A stretch of 64,000 bases of DNA from Maricurvus nonylphenolicus (lineage in GTDB: Bacteria > Pseudomonadota > Gammaproteobacteria > Pseudomonadales > Cellvibrionaceae): assembly GCF_042854845.1 (NCBI RefSeq), contig NZ_AP031498.1, positions 1,674,001-1,738,000 on the forward strand, in the 5' to 3' direction. Position numbers and translations under genes: made by a program. Of this stretch, positions 8,276 through 17,205 are shown one piece after another; within the stretch, counting starts at the first letter, position 1; each line of letters begins with the position of its first letter. The notes beneath the pieces are model-generated. The model did not search any database and had not been told where the DNA came from. It saw nothing but the letters and a program-made list of their open reading frames with translations.

Positions 8276-9115
8276 ATGAACAAAGAAGCTGTAAATACCA
8301 TGCATGATATTCCGTTAGGCAAGCAGACCGAATATGTGTCTGTTTATACCCCTTCATTACTGTGCCCAATTCCCAGGGAAGAGTCTCGTCGCAGTCTGTC
8401 TATCGATGAGCAAGCTTTGCCCTTTTCCGGAGTGGATATTTGGACGGGTTATGAGTTGTCCTGGTTGGATGCCAAAGGCAAACCGGTAGTGGCAATGGCG
8501 GAATTTATTTTCCCCTGTTTTAGCCCGGCTATTGTCGAGTCGAAGTCCTTTAAATTGTATTTAAACTCGTTTAACCAAACCCGCTTTAACTCTATGCAGG
8601 AAGTGGCAACAACGCTGGAGTCAGATTTGTCTGTGGCGGCAGGAGCCAAGGTGTTGGTTGATGTGCAATCTTTGAATCAGGGCGTATCCCGCGGTTTAGG
8701 GCATTTGGTTGGCGAGTCCATTGATGGGCAGGATATCGAGGTGGATGTTTATCATCCTGATGCCAGTTTATTGGCCTGCGATGAAGGCCGAATTATTTCA
8801 GAAAACCTGCACAGCGATTTGCTAAAGAGTAATTGCCCGGTAACTGGCCAGCCTGATTGGGCCAGTGTGTATATTGCTTATCGCGGTCCGGCCATTGATA
8901 AGGCCGCATTGCTGCGTTATATCGTCTCTTTCCGCGAGCATCAGGATTTTCATGAGCACTGTGTGGAGCGTATGTTTACCGATATCAAAGCGCAGTGTAA
9001 GCCGGAGCAGTTGACGGTGTATGCGCGTTATACCCGCCGTGGGGGCTTGGATATTAATCCGTTTAGGACGGATTGTGGGGACTCGGCGTTGGATATTCGC
9101 CTGGCTCGACAGTAG
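8276..9115 (+). CDS. queF: NADPH-dependent 7-cyano-7-deazaguanine reductase
   Basis: 279 residues, the long bimodular QueF typical of proteobacteria. It reduces preQ0 to preQ1 in queuosine synthesis. The catalytic Cys is C187 (LKSNCPVTGQPDW) with the partner Asp D194. The N-terminal half carries the family ESKSFKLYLNSFNQTRF motif, and the C-terminus has FREHQDFHEHCVERMF, which contributes substrate and NADPH binding. Start 8276 is preferred because a GAGGGCGG site precedes it; the ATG at 8303 has none. It lies 85 bp after the permease with no terminator seen. No preQ1 riboswitch is recognisable upstream. Confidence 0.95.
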   Translation: MNKEAVNTMHDIPLGKQTEYVSVYTPSLLCPIPREESRRSLSIDEQALPFSGVDIWTGYELSWLDAKGKPVVAMAEFIFPCFSPAIVESKSFKLYLNSFNQTRFNSMQEVATTLESDLSVAAGAKVLVDVQSLNQGVSRGLGHLVGESIDGQDIEVDVYHPDASLLACDEGRIISENLHSDLLKSNCPVTGQPDWASVYIAYRGPAIDKAALLRYIVSFREHQDFHEHCVERMFTDIKAQCKPEQLTVYARYTRRGGLDINPFRTDCGDSALDIRLARQ

Positions 9116-9141
9116 CGTTTGAAGGGAGAGGCGTTACTTGT

Positions 9142-9168
9142 GGGGTATGACCCGTAGGGTCAGACCCC
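9142..9168. repeat. Dispersed palindrome, copy 2 (between convergent queF and cyclase)
   Basis: A 12-bp inverted repeat (GGGGTATGACCC 9142-9153 / GGGTCAGACCCC 9157-9168) with one mismatch and loop GTA. It lies between stops of convergent genes, four bases from the cyclase stop codon, and probably terminates both transcripts. Confidence 0.75.
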
Positions 9169-9172
9169 GGTC

Positions 9173-10546
9173 TTATACGATGATTTTGTCTTTTAAGGCT
9201 TCGCTGACCTGCTCCAGGGCGTGAAGCACCTTGTCCTTGTCATAGTTGCGTACGCGATCCAGGTCCATATGTAGGGAGAAACCATCGATATTGTGCTCAT
9301 AGTAGCTCTGATCGCTGCCCAACTCCTTGCGCAGATCAACCACATGGTAGACCTTAATGGGATGGCTAAAGCCTTTCACCGACACTTCACCCTTGTCACG
9401 ACACATCACAACATCTTTCACCAGTGACCAGGTTTCGTGGGAAATCAGGATATGACCGGGCTCAGCAACCGATTCCAGGCGACTGGCCAGGTTTACATGG
9501 GTACCCAGTACCGTGTAATCCAGGTGGTGGCTGGTGCCGAAGGTACCAATGGTGCAGTAACCTGTATTGATGCCCATACGGATCTGTAACGGTTTTTTAA
9601 TGCCCTGATTGTACCAGTGGCGTTGCAACACCTTCATACGCTTACGCATGGCCAGAGCCATGCTCAGGCAGCGCAAGGCATCGCTTTTCACGCCTTTACT
9701 GGCTCGGTCGCCAAACAGCACCATCATGCCGTCGCCCATAAACTTATCAATGGTGCCGCCGTACTGGGCAACAATTTTCGACATCTCGGTCAGGTAGGTG
9801 TTTAGCAGTTCAGTGAGAGTTTCTGCTTCCAGCTCTTCCGACAGCTGGCTGAAATCCTTGATATCAGAGAAGAAGATGGTCATGCGCTTACGTTCAGCGT
9901 TAAGCGTTTGCTCTTTACCCTGATTAACCGCTTCCCATACGGCGGTTGGCAGGTAGCGGGAAAGCTTATAAGCGCGGAGCTTGTAGAGGTTTTGCTCCTT
10001 CTGTAGATCCCTGGCTTCCTGCTGCATGCGGGCAATCTTCTGGTAGGAAAAGGCCGCCGAGGCGCAGAAGTAGGTGCTGATGCCAATAATACTCGCGGCG
10101 CTGATTTCGAGACTGGTAGTAAACACCCACTTGGGTTGATGGAAAAACAGCCCCAGTACCATGCCCGCTACCAAGGCAAGGTTGTCGCCCAGCCACTTTT
10201 CCTTGCCGCCATTCTGCAGGGCATTAAATTGGACCATGGTGACAAACAGAATGGTGGGCAGCAGGCTGAAGTCGACAAATGTCAGTACCACGCCGATCAG
10301 TGCAGCATCAGTATAGCCGAGCCATTGACCGGTTATGGCACGTTTAGCTTCGGGGATTTTACGGGTGATCAGGTAGGCAATATAGATGTAGGCCAGCAGG
10401 AAGATCAAAATCGAGGCGTGCAGGGATCCCACAGCCGACCAATTCAGTTGGCTTGCGATGGTTCCGGCGGCGGCAAAACAGATGAGCGCCCGGAAATAGT
10501 ACTGAAATAGGGGAGCTTCTGTGTCTCCCGTCGCCTGGTCTTGCAT
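9173..10546 (-). CDS. Membrane-bound class III adenylate cyclase
   Basis: 457 residues. The N-terminal third (about 15-165) is a MASE-like bundle of about six hydrophobic segments, then a short coiled coil (170-190), then a class III cyclase domain (218-405). Metal aspartates are D228 (FFSDIKDFS) and D272 (FMGDG). The adenine-selecting pair is K268 and T345 (DYTVLG), and the transition-state residues N352 and R356 lie in HVNLASRLES. All are intact, so it is predicted to be an active cyclase that makes cAMP. Overall architecture and length resemble Pseudomonas CyaB, although the membrane domain was not matched to MASE2 with certainty. Confidence 0.88.
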   Translation of the reverse strand: MQDQATGDTEAPLFQYYFRALICFAAAGTIASQLNWSAVGSLHASILIFLLAYIYIAYLITRKIPEAKRAITGQWLGYTDAALIGVVLTFVDFSLLPTILFVTMVQFNALQNGGKEKWLGDNLALVAGMVLGLFFHQPKWVFTTSLEISAASIIGISTYFCASAAFSYQKIARMQQEARDLQKEQNLYKLRAYKLSRYLPTAVWEAVNQGKEQTLNAERKRMTIFFSDIKDFSQLSEELEAETLTELLNTYLTEMSKIVAQYGGTIDKFMGDGMMVLFGDRASKGVKSDALRCLSMALAMRKRMKVLQRHWYNQGIKKPLQIRMGINTGYCTIGTFGTSHHLDYTVLGTHVNLASRLESVAEPGHILISHETWSLVKDVVMCRDKGEVSVKGFSHPIKVYHVVDLRKELGSDQSYYEHNIDGFSLHMDLDRVRNYDKDKVLHALEQVSEALKDKIIV

Positions 10547-10742
10547 TGCAGCCTGGTCTTGGATCTTATGTATAAAAGGCTGGAAACTGCGTGATCTCTC
10601 GCACGTTTGAGGATGTTCCAGCCCACTGGTCTCTAAGCTGGCCCATTAAACGTTTTTTGGGGGCAAAAGTCCATGCCCGGATGGTTTGTAAGCCTTTATG
10701 GGTAGTTATGGAGACAGGGGGGGATAGGGCTGAATCAGGCCG

Positions 10743-12026
10743 TTAACCCTGCATTCTCAGCTCAAGATAGCGGGCTTCAAGCTCGGCATATTGTTGTTTC
10801 AGTTTGGTCAGCTCTTCAGACTCTGAACCGCTTGCCTGGGATTCGTTACTGCTCATTTCAACCTGGGTCACCAACTGGCTGTTTTCCTGCTCGAGGCGAT
10901 CGATGGTTTTGAGCATTTCTTTGCTTTCTTCGGTGTACTCGGCAATAGCAGTTTGCATAGCCGGGATCTGCGCCAGCTGCTCTGCCAGTTCCGCTTTATC
11001 GGTTTCCATGGCCTGTAACTGGGCATTGGCCTGGCTGATCTCGTTTTCCAGTAGCTGAATGCAGGTTTCAGATTCCTGTACAAAGCGAATTTGGCGCTCC
11101 AGCTGTTCCTGAAGGTCCTTGATGACGGCTTCTTTTTCCGCGGGAGAGGAGGCATTGCGCAGGCGGTTTTGCAGCTCGTTAATCAGTCGGTGTTGCTCTT
11201 CGGCGACAGAGCGTAGTTGTTTTAACTCGTTTTGAGCGCGGGGGTCTGTCTTGGTTATCTCAATGGTGTTGGTGACTGTACGGGTTTGAGAGCTACCACC
11301 AGAAACACCTTGCTGAATGCTCTGACCAACCTGGTTGTAGACATTGTTGTAATTAGACAGCAGATCATCGAAGGAGGCCTTTTGGTCGCTTGCTACCTGA
11401 ATGCCTGAAAGCTGTTCGTAGTAGTCATCCGCCTGTTGCTTGGCATCACGCCACTGGTCTTCCATCTGGAAGAACAGGGCCTTAAATTTTTCCAGGTTTT
11501 CAACCCGCTGCAGTGAGCTGTCTAACTCCTGTCGCAGGGCTGCGGTATCTTCGCTGTCGCCTTCGGCAGGTGCAGCCTGGGTCCGAAAGAAAGTGACTAG
11601 CTGGGTGAATTTGTCCTCAAGGGTCACCCAGTTTGGAGTACTGCTGTCGCTGGCCAGTACGGCCTCTTTTTCACTCACTAGCGCGGCAAAGCGCAGGGCG
11701 GCTACCTGGCGGGGCAGGGGGCTGTCATTACTGAGATCCAGGGCGATATCCCGATCCGGGTTTAAGCCGCTGTGAAAATCGCGGGTTTGATCAATTAGCT
11801 GATCGAGCTGAGCAATATAGGCTTCACGGGGATCTGACTGGGCTTGAGCCTTTTTAACATCGGCTTTGGCCTGCTTAAGGTCGGCAACCAGGTCTTGAAT
11901 TTTGTCTTGCAGGCGGCGCACCAGGCCTTTTAGGCCACGGGTATGAAACAACAGGAATACGCAGACGATCACCAAAACGGCAAACACTTCGGCGGCGCCA
12001 AAAATAATCCAATTGGATACCTGCAT
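10743..12026 (-). CDS. Inner-membrane-anchored coiled-coil protein of unknown function
   Basis: 427 residues. One N-terminal membrane segment (IIFGAAEVFAVLVIVCVFLLF, residues 7-27) is followed by basic residues (KGLVRRLQDK), which puts the long remainder in the cytoplasm. Residues 32-65 and about 165-427 are heptad-rich coiled coil (for example DLQEQLERQIRFVQESETC, LEQENSQLVTQVEMSSNES), broken by a less helical part around 85-150. It ends in a Leu-rich helix (ARYLELRMQG). No catalytic motif is present. It lies 196 bp upstream of the cyclase gene on the same strand, so the two could share a transcript. A scaffold or cytoskeletal role is possible but unproven. Confidence 0.6.
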   Translation of the reverse strand: MQVSNWIIFGAAEVFAVLVIVCVFLLFHTRGLKGLVRRLQDKIQDLVADLKQAKADVKKAQAQSDPREAYIAQLDQLIDQTRDFHSGLNPDRDIALDLSNDSPLPRQVAALRFAALVSEKEAVLASDSSTPNWVTLEDKFTQLVTFFRTQAAPAEGDSEDTAALRQELDSSLQRVENLEKFKALFFQMEDQWRDAKQQADDYYEQLSGIQVASDQKASFDDLLSNYNNVYNQVGQSIQQGVSGGSSQTRTVTNTIEITKTDPRAQNELKQLRSVAEEQHRLINELQNRLRNASSPAEKEAVIKDLQEQLERQIRFVQESETCIQLLENEISQANAQLQAMETDKAELAEQLAQIPAMQTAIAEYTEESKEMLKTIDRLEQENSQLVTQVEMSSNESQASGSESEELTKLKQQYAELEARYLELRMQG

Positions 12027-12254
12027 ATCAACTCACTCAATGATGATACTTATAGCTATAGCCAAATTTATCGGCAGATTCGCTAAATTCACCAATTTTA
12101 TTATTGTAGACCGCATTATGAGAGAAAAACCTTATAAAGGCGAGGTTATTACGGCGCTAGGTGTTATATCTACCCCTTATTGTTCAGTGCTTGCCATTCT
12201 TGGGGGGCAGCCTAGAATTGGCGGCCAATGATTAATGTAAAGAATGAGATCTTC

Positions 12255-12818
12255 ATGGATGCCATTACAGCCCTTACCCAGCGTGTATCTTCAGGCAAAC
12301 TCACTGAGCCTGGACCAGACCAAGCACAGTGTGAACTTATCTATAAAGCAGCTTTGCGCGCGGCTGACCATGGTTGTCTGAGACCCTGGCGGTTTTTAAC
12401 AGTCGCCGGAGACGATCGTTATCAGTTAGGCGAGCTCTACCTGCAAGCTGGTTTGGCCGATGATCCTGAGTTATCCGAGGCCCGTCAGGATAAGTTCAAG
12501 GCCATGCCGCTACGTGCACCATTAGTGGTTGTGGCTATTGCCCGCTGTGCTGAACATCCCAAGGTTCCCAGAGAGGAAATGCTGATATCAGCCGGTGCGG
12601 GTGTGCAAAATATGATCAATGCAGCCTTTGCCTTGGGGGTAGGCGCCTACTGGCGCACAGGCGCCATGGCCTATCATTCTGTGGTCAAGCAGGGTTTGGG
12701 TATCGCAGATGATGAGGAAATAGTGGGCTATCTGTATCTGGGAACACCAAAGGTTTCCCCACGCCCAGCTCCTGAACTCGATATCGATGATTTTTTTACC
12801 CCTTGGCCCGCTAAATAG
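12255..12818 (+). CDS. Nitroreductase-family flavoprotein (YdjA-like)
   Basis: 187 residues from the ATG at 12255, which aligns with the MDALELL start I remember for E. coli YdjA. An upstream ATG at 12228 would add nine residues without family support. Motifs: PDQAQCELIYKAALRAADHGCLRPWRF (FMN contact, about 20-46), SAGAGVQNMINAAFALGVGAYWRTG (about 110-135) and the C-terminal GYLYLGTP. YdjA is the smallest nitroreductase, a dimer with FMN at the interface; its natural substrate is not settled. The gene stands alone. Confidence 0.85.
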   Translation: MDAITALTQRVSSGKLTEPGPDQAQCELIYKAALRAADHGCLRPWRFLTVAGDDRYQLGELYLQAGLADDPELSEARQDKFKAMPLRAPLVVVAIARCAEHPKVPREEMLISAGAGVQNMINAAFALGVGAYWRTGAMAYHSVVKQGLGIADDEEIVGYLYLGTPKVSPRPAPELDIDDFFTPWPAK

Positions 12819-12895
12819 CGTTGCTATTAGGAAATCATTTATGTAAAGTACCGCCCTCGATTTGGGGGCCATAACAGGCGCCAAATTCGATAACT

Positions 12896-12984
<89 letters not shown>

Positions 12985-12990
12985 ACAAAA

Positions 12991-13023
12991 AAAGGCTCTA
13001 TGTGAAAGCATAGAGCCTTTTTT
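12991..13023 (+). terminator. Intrinsic terminator of tRNA-Ser
   Basis: A 12-bp perfect stem (aaaggctctatg 12991-13002 / catagagccttt 13009-13020) ends in a run of six T residues. Confidence 0.9.
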
Positions 13024-13088
13024 ATTGCCCCCCCACCAACTACTCTTTATTATGCCCACCCTCAGCAAAAGCAAGTAAAGCGGTCACT

Positions 13089-14714
13089 ATGGCGGATATT
13101 AAAGGCCAGGCGGAAGCGAATCTTTATAGCCTGCAGCGCATCTTCACTATTCCAGAGTCCAGCGGGGCCACCTTGGCACAGATTGATGCCGAGATCTCAA
13201 CTAATCTGGATGGCTTCCTCAGTGAGCGTATTGTCGCCTCTGAAAAAGATCTCACTGAGATCGAATCCGCGTTTTCTTCCCCCCATATCCCTGACCAGCC
13301 GTTTTACGTTTCAGGCTATACCGACTTTATTCTGAACCATCTGGTAGCTCAGTCCGTTCATACAGCAGCTCCAGGATTTATCGGCCATATGACCTCGGCA
13401 CTGCCGTACTTTATGTTGCCGCTATCGAAGATTGTCACGGCACTGAATCAAAATCTGGTAAAAGTCGAGACATCCAAAGCCTTTACCCCGTTAGAGCGTC
13501 AAGTGTTGGGGATGCTTCACGGGCTTATCTACAACGCTGATGATGTGTTTTATGAGCAGTGGATGCACAACTCCAATCACGCGTTGGGAGCTTTCTGTTC
13601 GGGCGGTACGGTAGCGAATATTACGGCCCTTTGGGCGGCTCGAAACCATCTCTTGGGTGAGCAAGCCGTTGCCCGCCAGGGCTTGTACGGGGCTATGGCT
13701 GAAAAAGGCATCAAAGGTATGGCCATTTTAGTGTCCAAACGTGGTCACTACTCTTTGGCTAAAGCGGCGGACTTGTTGGGGATTGGGCGAGACAACCTGA
13801 TTGCCATTGATACCGATGATAACTACAGGGTTAAAGTCGATGAGATGCGCATTAAAGCCGAGGAGCTACAACAGCAGGGGATTGCCATTCTCGGGATTGT
13901 TGGCCTTGGTGGAGCTACAGAAACGGGCAGCGTGGATGATCTCCAGGCTCTATCTGCCCTAAGTAAAGATATTGGCTGTCACTTCCATGTCGATGCGGCA
14001 TGGGGTGGAGCAACCCTGTTTTCCAATAAGCATCGCAATCGCCTTAAAGGTATTGAGTTGGCCGACTCGGTCACCATTGATGCGCACAAGCAGTTTTATG
14101 TGCCTATGGGGGCGGGTATGGTGTTGTTTAAAGATCCTGAACAACTTTCCTCCATTGAGCACCATGCGGAATATATTATTCGTGAGGGCTCCAAAGACTT
14201 GGGTAGCCACACGTTGGAAGGTTCTCGCCCAGGTATGGCGCTGTTGGTCCATGCTGGTTTGAATATTATCGGCCGCAAAGGTTACGAGCTGTTGATCGAT
14301 CAAGGTATGGATAAAATCCATTACTTTGCCGGCATGATTAAATGGCACAAGGACTTTGAGCTGGTGGTTGAGCCAGAATTAAACATCCTGGGCTATCGTT
14401 ATGCCCCCGAATGGGTGCAAGCAGGTTTGGCACAGGCGAGTGCTGAAGTGGCTGAAAAAGTTAATGTATGCCTGGATCGCATGACCCAGTTAATTCAGAA
14501 AACCCAGCGCTCCGATGGTAAAACCTTTGTGTCTCGTACACGGGTTGATGCACCAAACTATTACCATCAGGTGATTACAGTTTTTCGGGTGGTATTGGCA
14601 AACCCGTTAACCTCGCAGAAGGTCCTGGGCAGTGTACTTGATGAGCAACAAGAGCTGGCCAAGCATAAGGATATTCAGGATATTCTTGCTGAGATAAAAC
14701 AGCACTTGGGATAA
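13089..14714 (+). CDS. panP: PLP-dependent aspartate 1-decarboxylase (PanP type)
   Basis: 541 residues, about the length I recall for the PanP subfamily of group II decarboxylases. It converts L-aspartate to beta-alanine for pantothenate and CoA synthesis, replacing the pyruvoyl enzyme PanD. The PLP lysine is K334 in TIDAHKQFYVPMGAG; the ring-stacking Asp is D302 (HFHVDAAWGGA); the phosphate-binding region is FCSGGTVANITAL (about 169-181). The substrate pocket opens with PHIPDQPFYVSGYTDFILNHLV. It is a single gene framed by the tRNA terminator and a shared terminator. A glutamate decarboxylase role is the main alternative, but the N-terminal region matches PanP better. Confidence 0.85.
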   Translation: MADIKGQAEANLYSLQRIFTIPESSGATLAQIDAEISTNLDGFLSERIVASEKDLTEIESAFSSPHIPDQPFYVSGYTDFILNHLVAQSVHTAAPGFIGHMTSALPYFMLPLSKIVTALNQNLVKVETSKAFTPLERQVLGMLHGLIYNADDVFYEQWMHNSNHALGAFCSGGTVANITALWAARNHLLGEQAVARQGLYGAMAEKGIKGMAILVSKRGHYSLAKAADLLGIGRDNLIAIDTDDNYRVKVDEMRIKAEELQQQGIAILGIVGLGGATETGSVDDLQALSALSKDIGCHFHVDAAWGGATLFSNKHRNRLKGIELADSVTIDAHKQFYVPMGAGMVLFKDPEQLSSIEHHAEYIIREGSKDLGSHTLEGSRPGMALLVHAGLNIIGRKGYELLIDQGMDKIHYFAGMIKWHKDFELVVEPELNILGYRYAPEWVQAGLAQASAEVAEKVNVCLDRMTQLIQKTQRSDGKTFVSRTRVDAPNYYHQVITVFRVVLANPLTSQKVLGSVLDEQQELAKHKDIQDILAEIKQHLG

Positions 14715-14740
14715 TCGGTCAAATGTGTTGAATAAAAAAA

Positions 14741-14774
14741 GCCCGGTCGTGGAAACACGACCGGGCTTTTTTGT
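14741..14774. terminator. Bidirectional terminator between panP and cassette A
   Basis: An 11-bp perfect stem (gcccggtcgtg 14741-14751 / cacgaccgggc 14756-14766) has seven A residues on the left and TTTTTTGTTTTT on the right, so it can end both panP (+) and the first SBP/porin cassette (-). Confidence 0.92.
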
Positions 14775-14787
14775 TTTTGGCTATCAG

Positions 14788-15222
14788 TTAAAACTGATGT
14801 ACCACCTTAACACTGCCATCCACTTCGGCTGAATCGATATAGCCAATCAGTGCCGGGTTTTCGGAAACCAGTTTTTTAACATCACCACCACTGCCAACTT
14901 CTTTGGGTGGGGTGCCTTTACCGGTAAACAGCAACTGTGCCCAGTATGCCTTGATTTGCTGGTCGTTCTTTTTCAGAACGGTGCTCACAAAGGAAGAGCG
15001 AATGGGTGAGCCTTCGGCCTGATCAACCGGAATAGCTTCTGAGCCATCGGGGAAAGCTTTCTTTTTACCCAAAAAGATCCGGGTAATATCGGCTTCCGAC
15101 AGTACATTGGCATTGCTGGGATGAACCACCACGGCCACGCCGGACCAAGCGGCAGCTGAGGCAATCAACGTTAAGCCTGCTAAGGTGAGTGCAAGCAGTT
15201 GTTTCAGTGTGACTTTTTTCAT
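14788..15222 (-). CDS. Half-size PstS-like periplasmic protein, cassette copy A
   Basis: 144 residues. The signal peptide is MKKVTLKQLLALTLAGLTL...ASAAAW; the mature protein starts near SGVAVVVHPSN. The family pattern (LSEADITRIFLGKKKAFPDG, QAEGSPIRSSF, YWAQLLFTGKGTPPKEV, NPALIGYIDS) is that of the small proteins annotated as phosphate ABC transporter substrate-binding proteins. At about 120 mature residues it is less than half of PstS and probably one lobe, so a classical two-lobe clamp is unlikely without dimerisation. It lies 12 bp after its porin gene, with the same AAGGAGAACGCAAG ribosome site in all three copies. Mature differences from copy C are only three residues. Confidence 0.85.
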   Translation of the reverse strand: MKKVTLKQLLALTLAGLTLIASAAAWSGVAVVVHPSNANVLSEADITRIFLGKKKAFPDGSEAIPVDQAEGSPIRSSFVSTVLKKNDQQIKAYWAQLLFTGKGTPPKEVGSGGDVKKLVSENPALIGYIDSAEVDGSVKVVHQF

Positions 15223-15234
15223 CTTGCGTTCTCC

Positions 15235-16440
15235 TTAGAAAATTACGTCTACGCCAACGGCGATGGTGCTAACTTCACCTGCTTTACCTGCATCTGCGGT
15301 GATTTCACTACTGGATTCGTCGCTGGAATCGGTGTACTCAATTTTGAGTGCTGCAGAAGGGTGGAAGTCATAGCGAACACCGAGAGTCCAGGTTTCTCGC
15401 ACCAGCTCATGCCCGTCACGATAGTCTGGAAGTAAACCGTCGCCACCGAAGTCATTGGTTTCGTACTCTGTCTCATTACTAGAGAAGGTGATATGAGGTG
15501 TCCATGAACCTACACGATAGCCTGCAGTTAGATACCAGCTATCTGTTCCTTCGGACCCTGTATCAAATGGGAAACTAGGCGTTTCGCTAAAGCTTGATGT
15601 GGTGTATTCGAAACCAGTGAAGAAACTGCCGAAGTTGCCTTTGGCGCCGAAAGATGCGTATTCAAATGTTTCTTCGTTACCGGCAGAAAATGGTCGGCCA
15701 TCAGTGCCATCACCGAAAAAATCAGGAACTTCAACATCCAACTCATGATAGGCAACTCGTAACTCGAGCCAGTCATAGGAACCTGTTAGAACAATACCTA
15801 TGGCTTTCTCTGTATCAAGCTGCATAAGAGAAGAGGTATCGTTATCTCCTGCGCCAAAGTAGCCCATCAGAGAAGTATCCCAATCGCCTACGCTGCCGCT
15901 ATAGGTCGCAGATACACCTTCATAGGAGCTGATGGGAAGGTTATAGACGTCTTGAGGGGGGCGAATCCAGTGGTAGGCATAACCTACATCAAGATAATCG
16001 GAGTATGAATAGAATGGAATTCGTTGGCGGCCAGCTTTAGCATTAAGCTGGCTATTGATGTCGTAAGAAACATATAACCATTCAATTTCGGCGTCAAAGT
16101 CATTTGCTCCTTGAGCCGTAAGCTGTGCGACAACGGATAATCCGTCGCCCAAATCGGCGGATAGCTGCAAGCCGATATTGGTTTCAGGTTTAAAGCTGAA
16201 GTCTTCGTCATAAAAAGCGTTCGGATCACCACTAAAGACTGGGGCTACCTCATACCTTGTGGTTTCATCAAATACGCCTGGTGCGGCAATTGCGTTGCTT
16301 GCAGCCTTCTCATCATTGATAGCTTTACCGCCAACAACAGACGCGAAACCATTTACCCGTAATTCCGCCGCTTGCACCGTAAATACGGCTGAAGCAATGC
16401 CGACAGCTAATAAGGTTTTAGTTAGTGTACGTGTTTTCAT
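15235..16440 (-). CDS. Outer-membrane porin, cassette copy A
   Basis: 401 residues from the ATG at 16440, preceded by AGGAGA. A longer frame to 16476 lacks support because it places 12 residues before the signal peptide. The signal peptide ends VQA|AELRVNGFASVVGG. The protein belongs to a barrel family common in Shewanella, Vibrio and Alteromonas and often mislabelled; hallmarks are FKPETNIGLQLSADLG, the GANDFDAEIEWLYVSYD strand pair and GRQRIPFYSYSDYLDVGYAY followed by HWIRPP. It ends in GVDVIF with the aromatic BAM signal. Segments between conserved strands, acidic and of variable length, are probably surface loops. Substrate unknown; anions or phosphate are suggested only by the partner protein. 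Confidence 0.85.
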   Translation of the reverse strand: MKTRTLTKTLLAVGIASAVFTVQAAELRVNGFASVVGGKAINDEKAASNAIAAPGVFDETTRYEVAPVFSGDPNAFYDEDFSFKPETNIGLQLSADLGDGLSVVAQLTAQGANDFDAEIEWLYVSYDINSQLNAKAGRQRIPFYSYSDYLDVGYAYHWIRPPQDVYNLPISSYEGVSATYSGSVGDWDTSLMGYFGAGDNDTSSLMQLDTEKAIGIVLTGSYDWLELRVAYHELDVEVPDFFGDGTDGRPFSAGNEETFEYASFGAKGNFGSFFTGFEYTTSSFSETPSFPFDTGSEGTDSWYLTAGYRVGSWTPHITFSSNETEYETNDFGGDGLLPDYRDGHELVRETWTLGVRYDFHPSAALKIEYTDSSDESSSEITADAGKAGEVSTIAVGVDVIF

Positions 16441-16625
16441 ACACGATTCTCCTCGGATGTAAATTGTAAGAGGCATGGTGTCTCTTATTTATGATTGTAT
16501 GTATTGCCAGAACCTTCCGTGGAGAGCTTATGGGAGTGACGCCATGCGATGTTTCTCCTCCGCATCGCTATTACGGCCGATTCCACTAAAGCTTAAGCGA
16601 TTCATATAAACGTCATAATAAGTTG
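16441..16625 (-). promoter_or_regulatory. Long 5' leader of cassette A
   Basis: About 180 nt lie between the promoter and the porin A start. On the + strand it contains ccttccgtggagagcttatg (from 16513), nearly identical to the leader of cassette B (from 18485) and absent from cassette C, and a shared taaacgtcat block near 16606-16615. No coding frame is credible. Possible roles are RNA structure or sRNA pairing that represses porin synthesis. Confidence 0.5.
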
Positions 16626-16653
16626 AGTATAGATGTGCTTTGCTATAGTGCAA
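16626..16653 (-). promoter_or_regulatory. Sigma-70-like promoter of cassette A
   Basis: Reading the minus strand, -35 TTGCAC (16653-16648), a 16-nt spacer and -10 TATACT (16631-16626). The spacer holds a GCAC direct repeat (GCACT...AAGCAC). The same elements and spacing occur before cassettes B and C. Confidence 0.7.
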
Positions 16654-16727
16654 TTTTTAATAGGTGGAACTTATTGAACGAATTTTGAGTACAACTTGAG
16701 TGCACTATTAATGTGCTAAAGAAATGA

Positions 16728-16751
16728 AAAGGGCTCTTTTTAGAGCCCTTT
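16728..16751 (-). terminator. Terminator of cassette B
   Basis: A 10-bp perfect stem (16728-16737 / 16742-16751) with a 4-nt loop and a short T tract in the minus-strand transcript, eight bases beyond the SBP copy B stop. Confidence 0.75.
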
Positions 16752-16758
16752 CGTAGAG

Positions 16759-17193
16759 TTAAAACTGATGAACAACTTTGACGCTTCCGTCTACCTCTCC
16801 AGAGTCAATGTAACCAATGAGAGCCGGGTTTTCGGCGACAAGTTTTTTAACATCTGCACCGCTGCCAACTTCTTTTGGAGGCGTGCCTTTACCGGTAAAG
16901 AGTAGCTGTGCCCAGTAAGCTTTAATTTGTTGATCGTTCTTTTTCAGAACAGTACCAACAAACGACGAGCGGATGGGGGAACCTTCGGCTTGGTCAACCG
17001 GAATGGCTTCGGCACCGTCGGGAAAGGCTTTCTTTTTACCTAAAAAGATGCGTGTTATATCTGCTTCGGATAAGGCGTTTGCATTGCTGGGATGAACAAC
17101 AACAGCAACACCAGACCAAACGGAAACAGAAGCAATCAGGCTGATACCAGCTAAGGTGGCAGCAAGCAGTGTTTTGACTTTGAATATTTTCAT
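16759..17193 (-). CDS. Half-size PstS-like periplasmic protein, cassette copy B
   Basis: 144 residues. The mature part differs from copy C at three positions (SFVGTV, SGADVK, LVAENP), while its signal peptide (MKIFKVKTLLAATLAGISL) is clearly different from those of A and C. Same family, length and predicted periplasmic location as copy A. It starts 12 bp after porin B with the identical intercistronic sequence and ends just before its own terminator hairpin. Near-identity of the mature chains against divergent signal peptides and porins suggests strong constraint or gene conversion. Confidence 0.85.
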   Translation of the reverse strand: MKIFKVKTLLAATLAGISLIASVSVWSGVAVVVHPSNANALSEADITRIFLGKKKAFPDGAEAIPVDQAEGSPIRSSFVGTVLKKNDQQIKAYWAQLLFTGKGTPPKEVGSGADVKKLVAENPALIGYIDSGEVDGSVKVVHQF

Positions 17194-17205
17194 CTTGCGT
17201 TCTCC

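Noticed and set aside
16441..16476. Upstream ATG extending porin A by 12 residues
   Set aside because: The extension would precede a complete signal peptide, and the AGGAGA ribosome site points to the ATG at 16440, as in the other copies.
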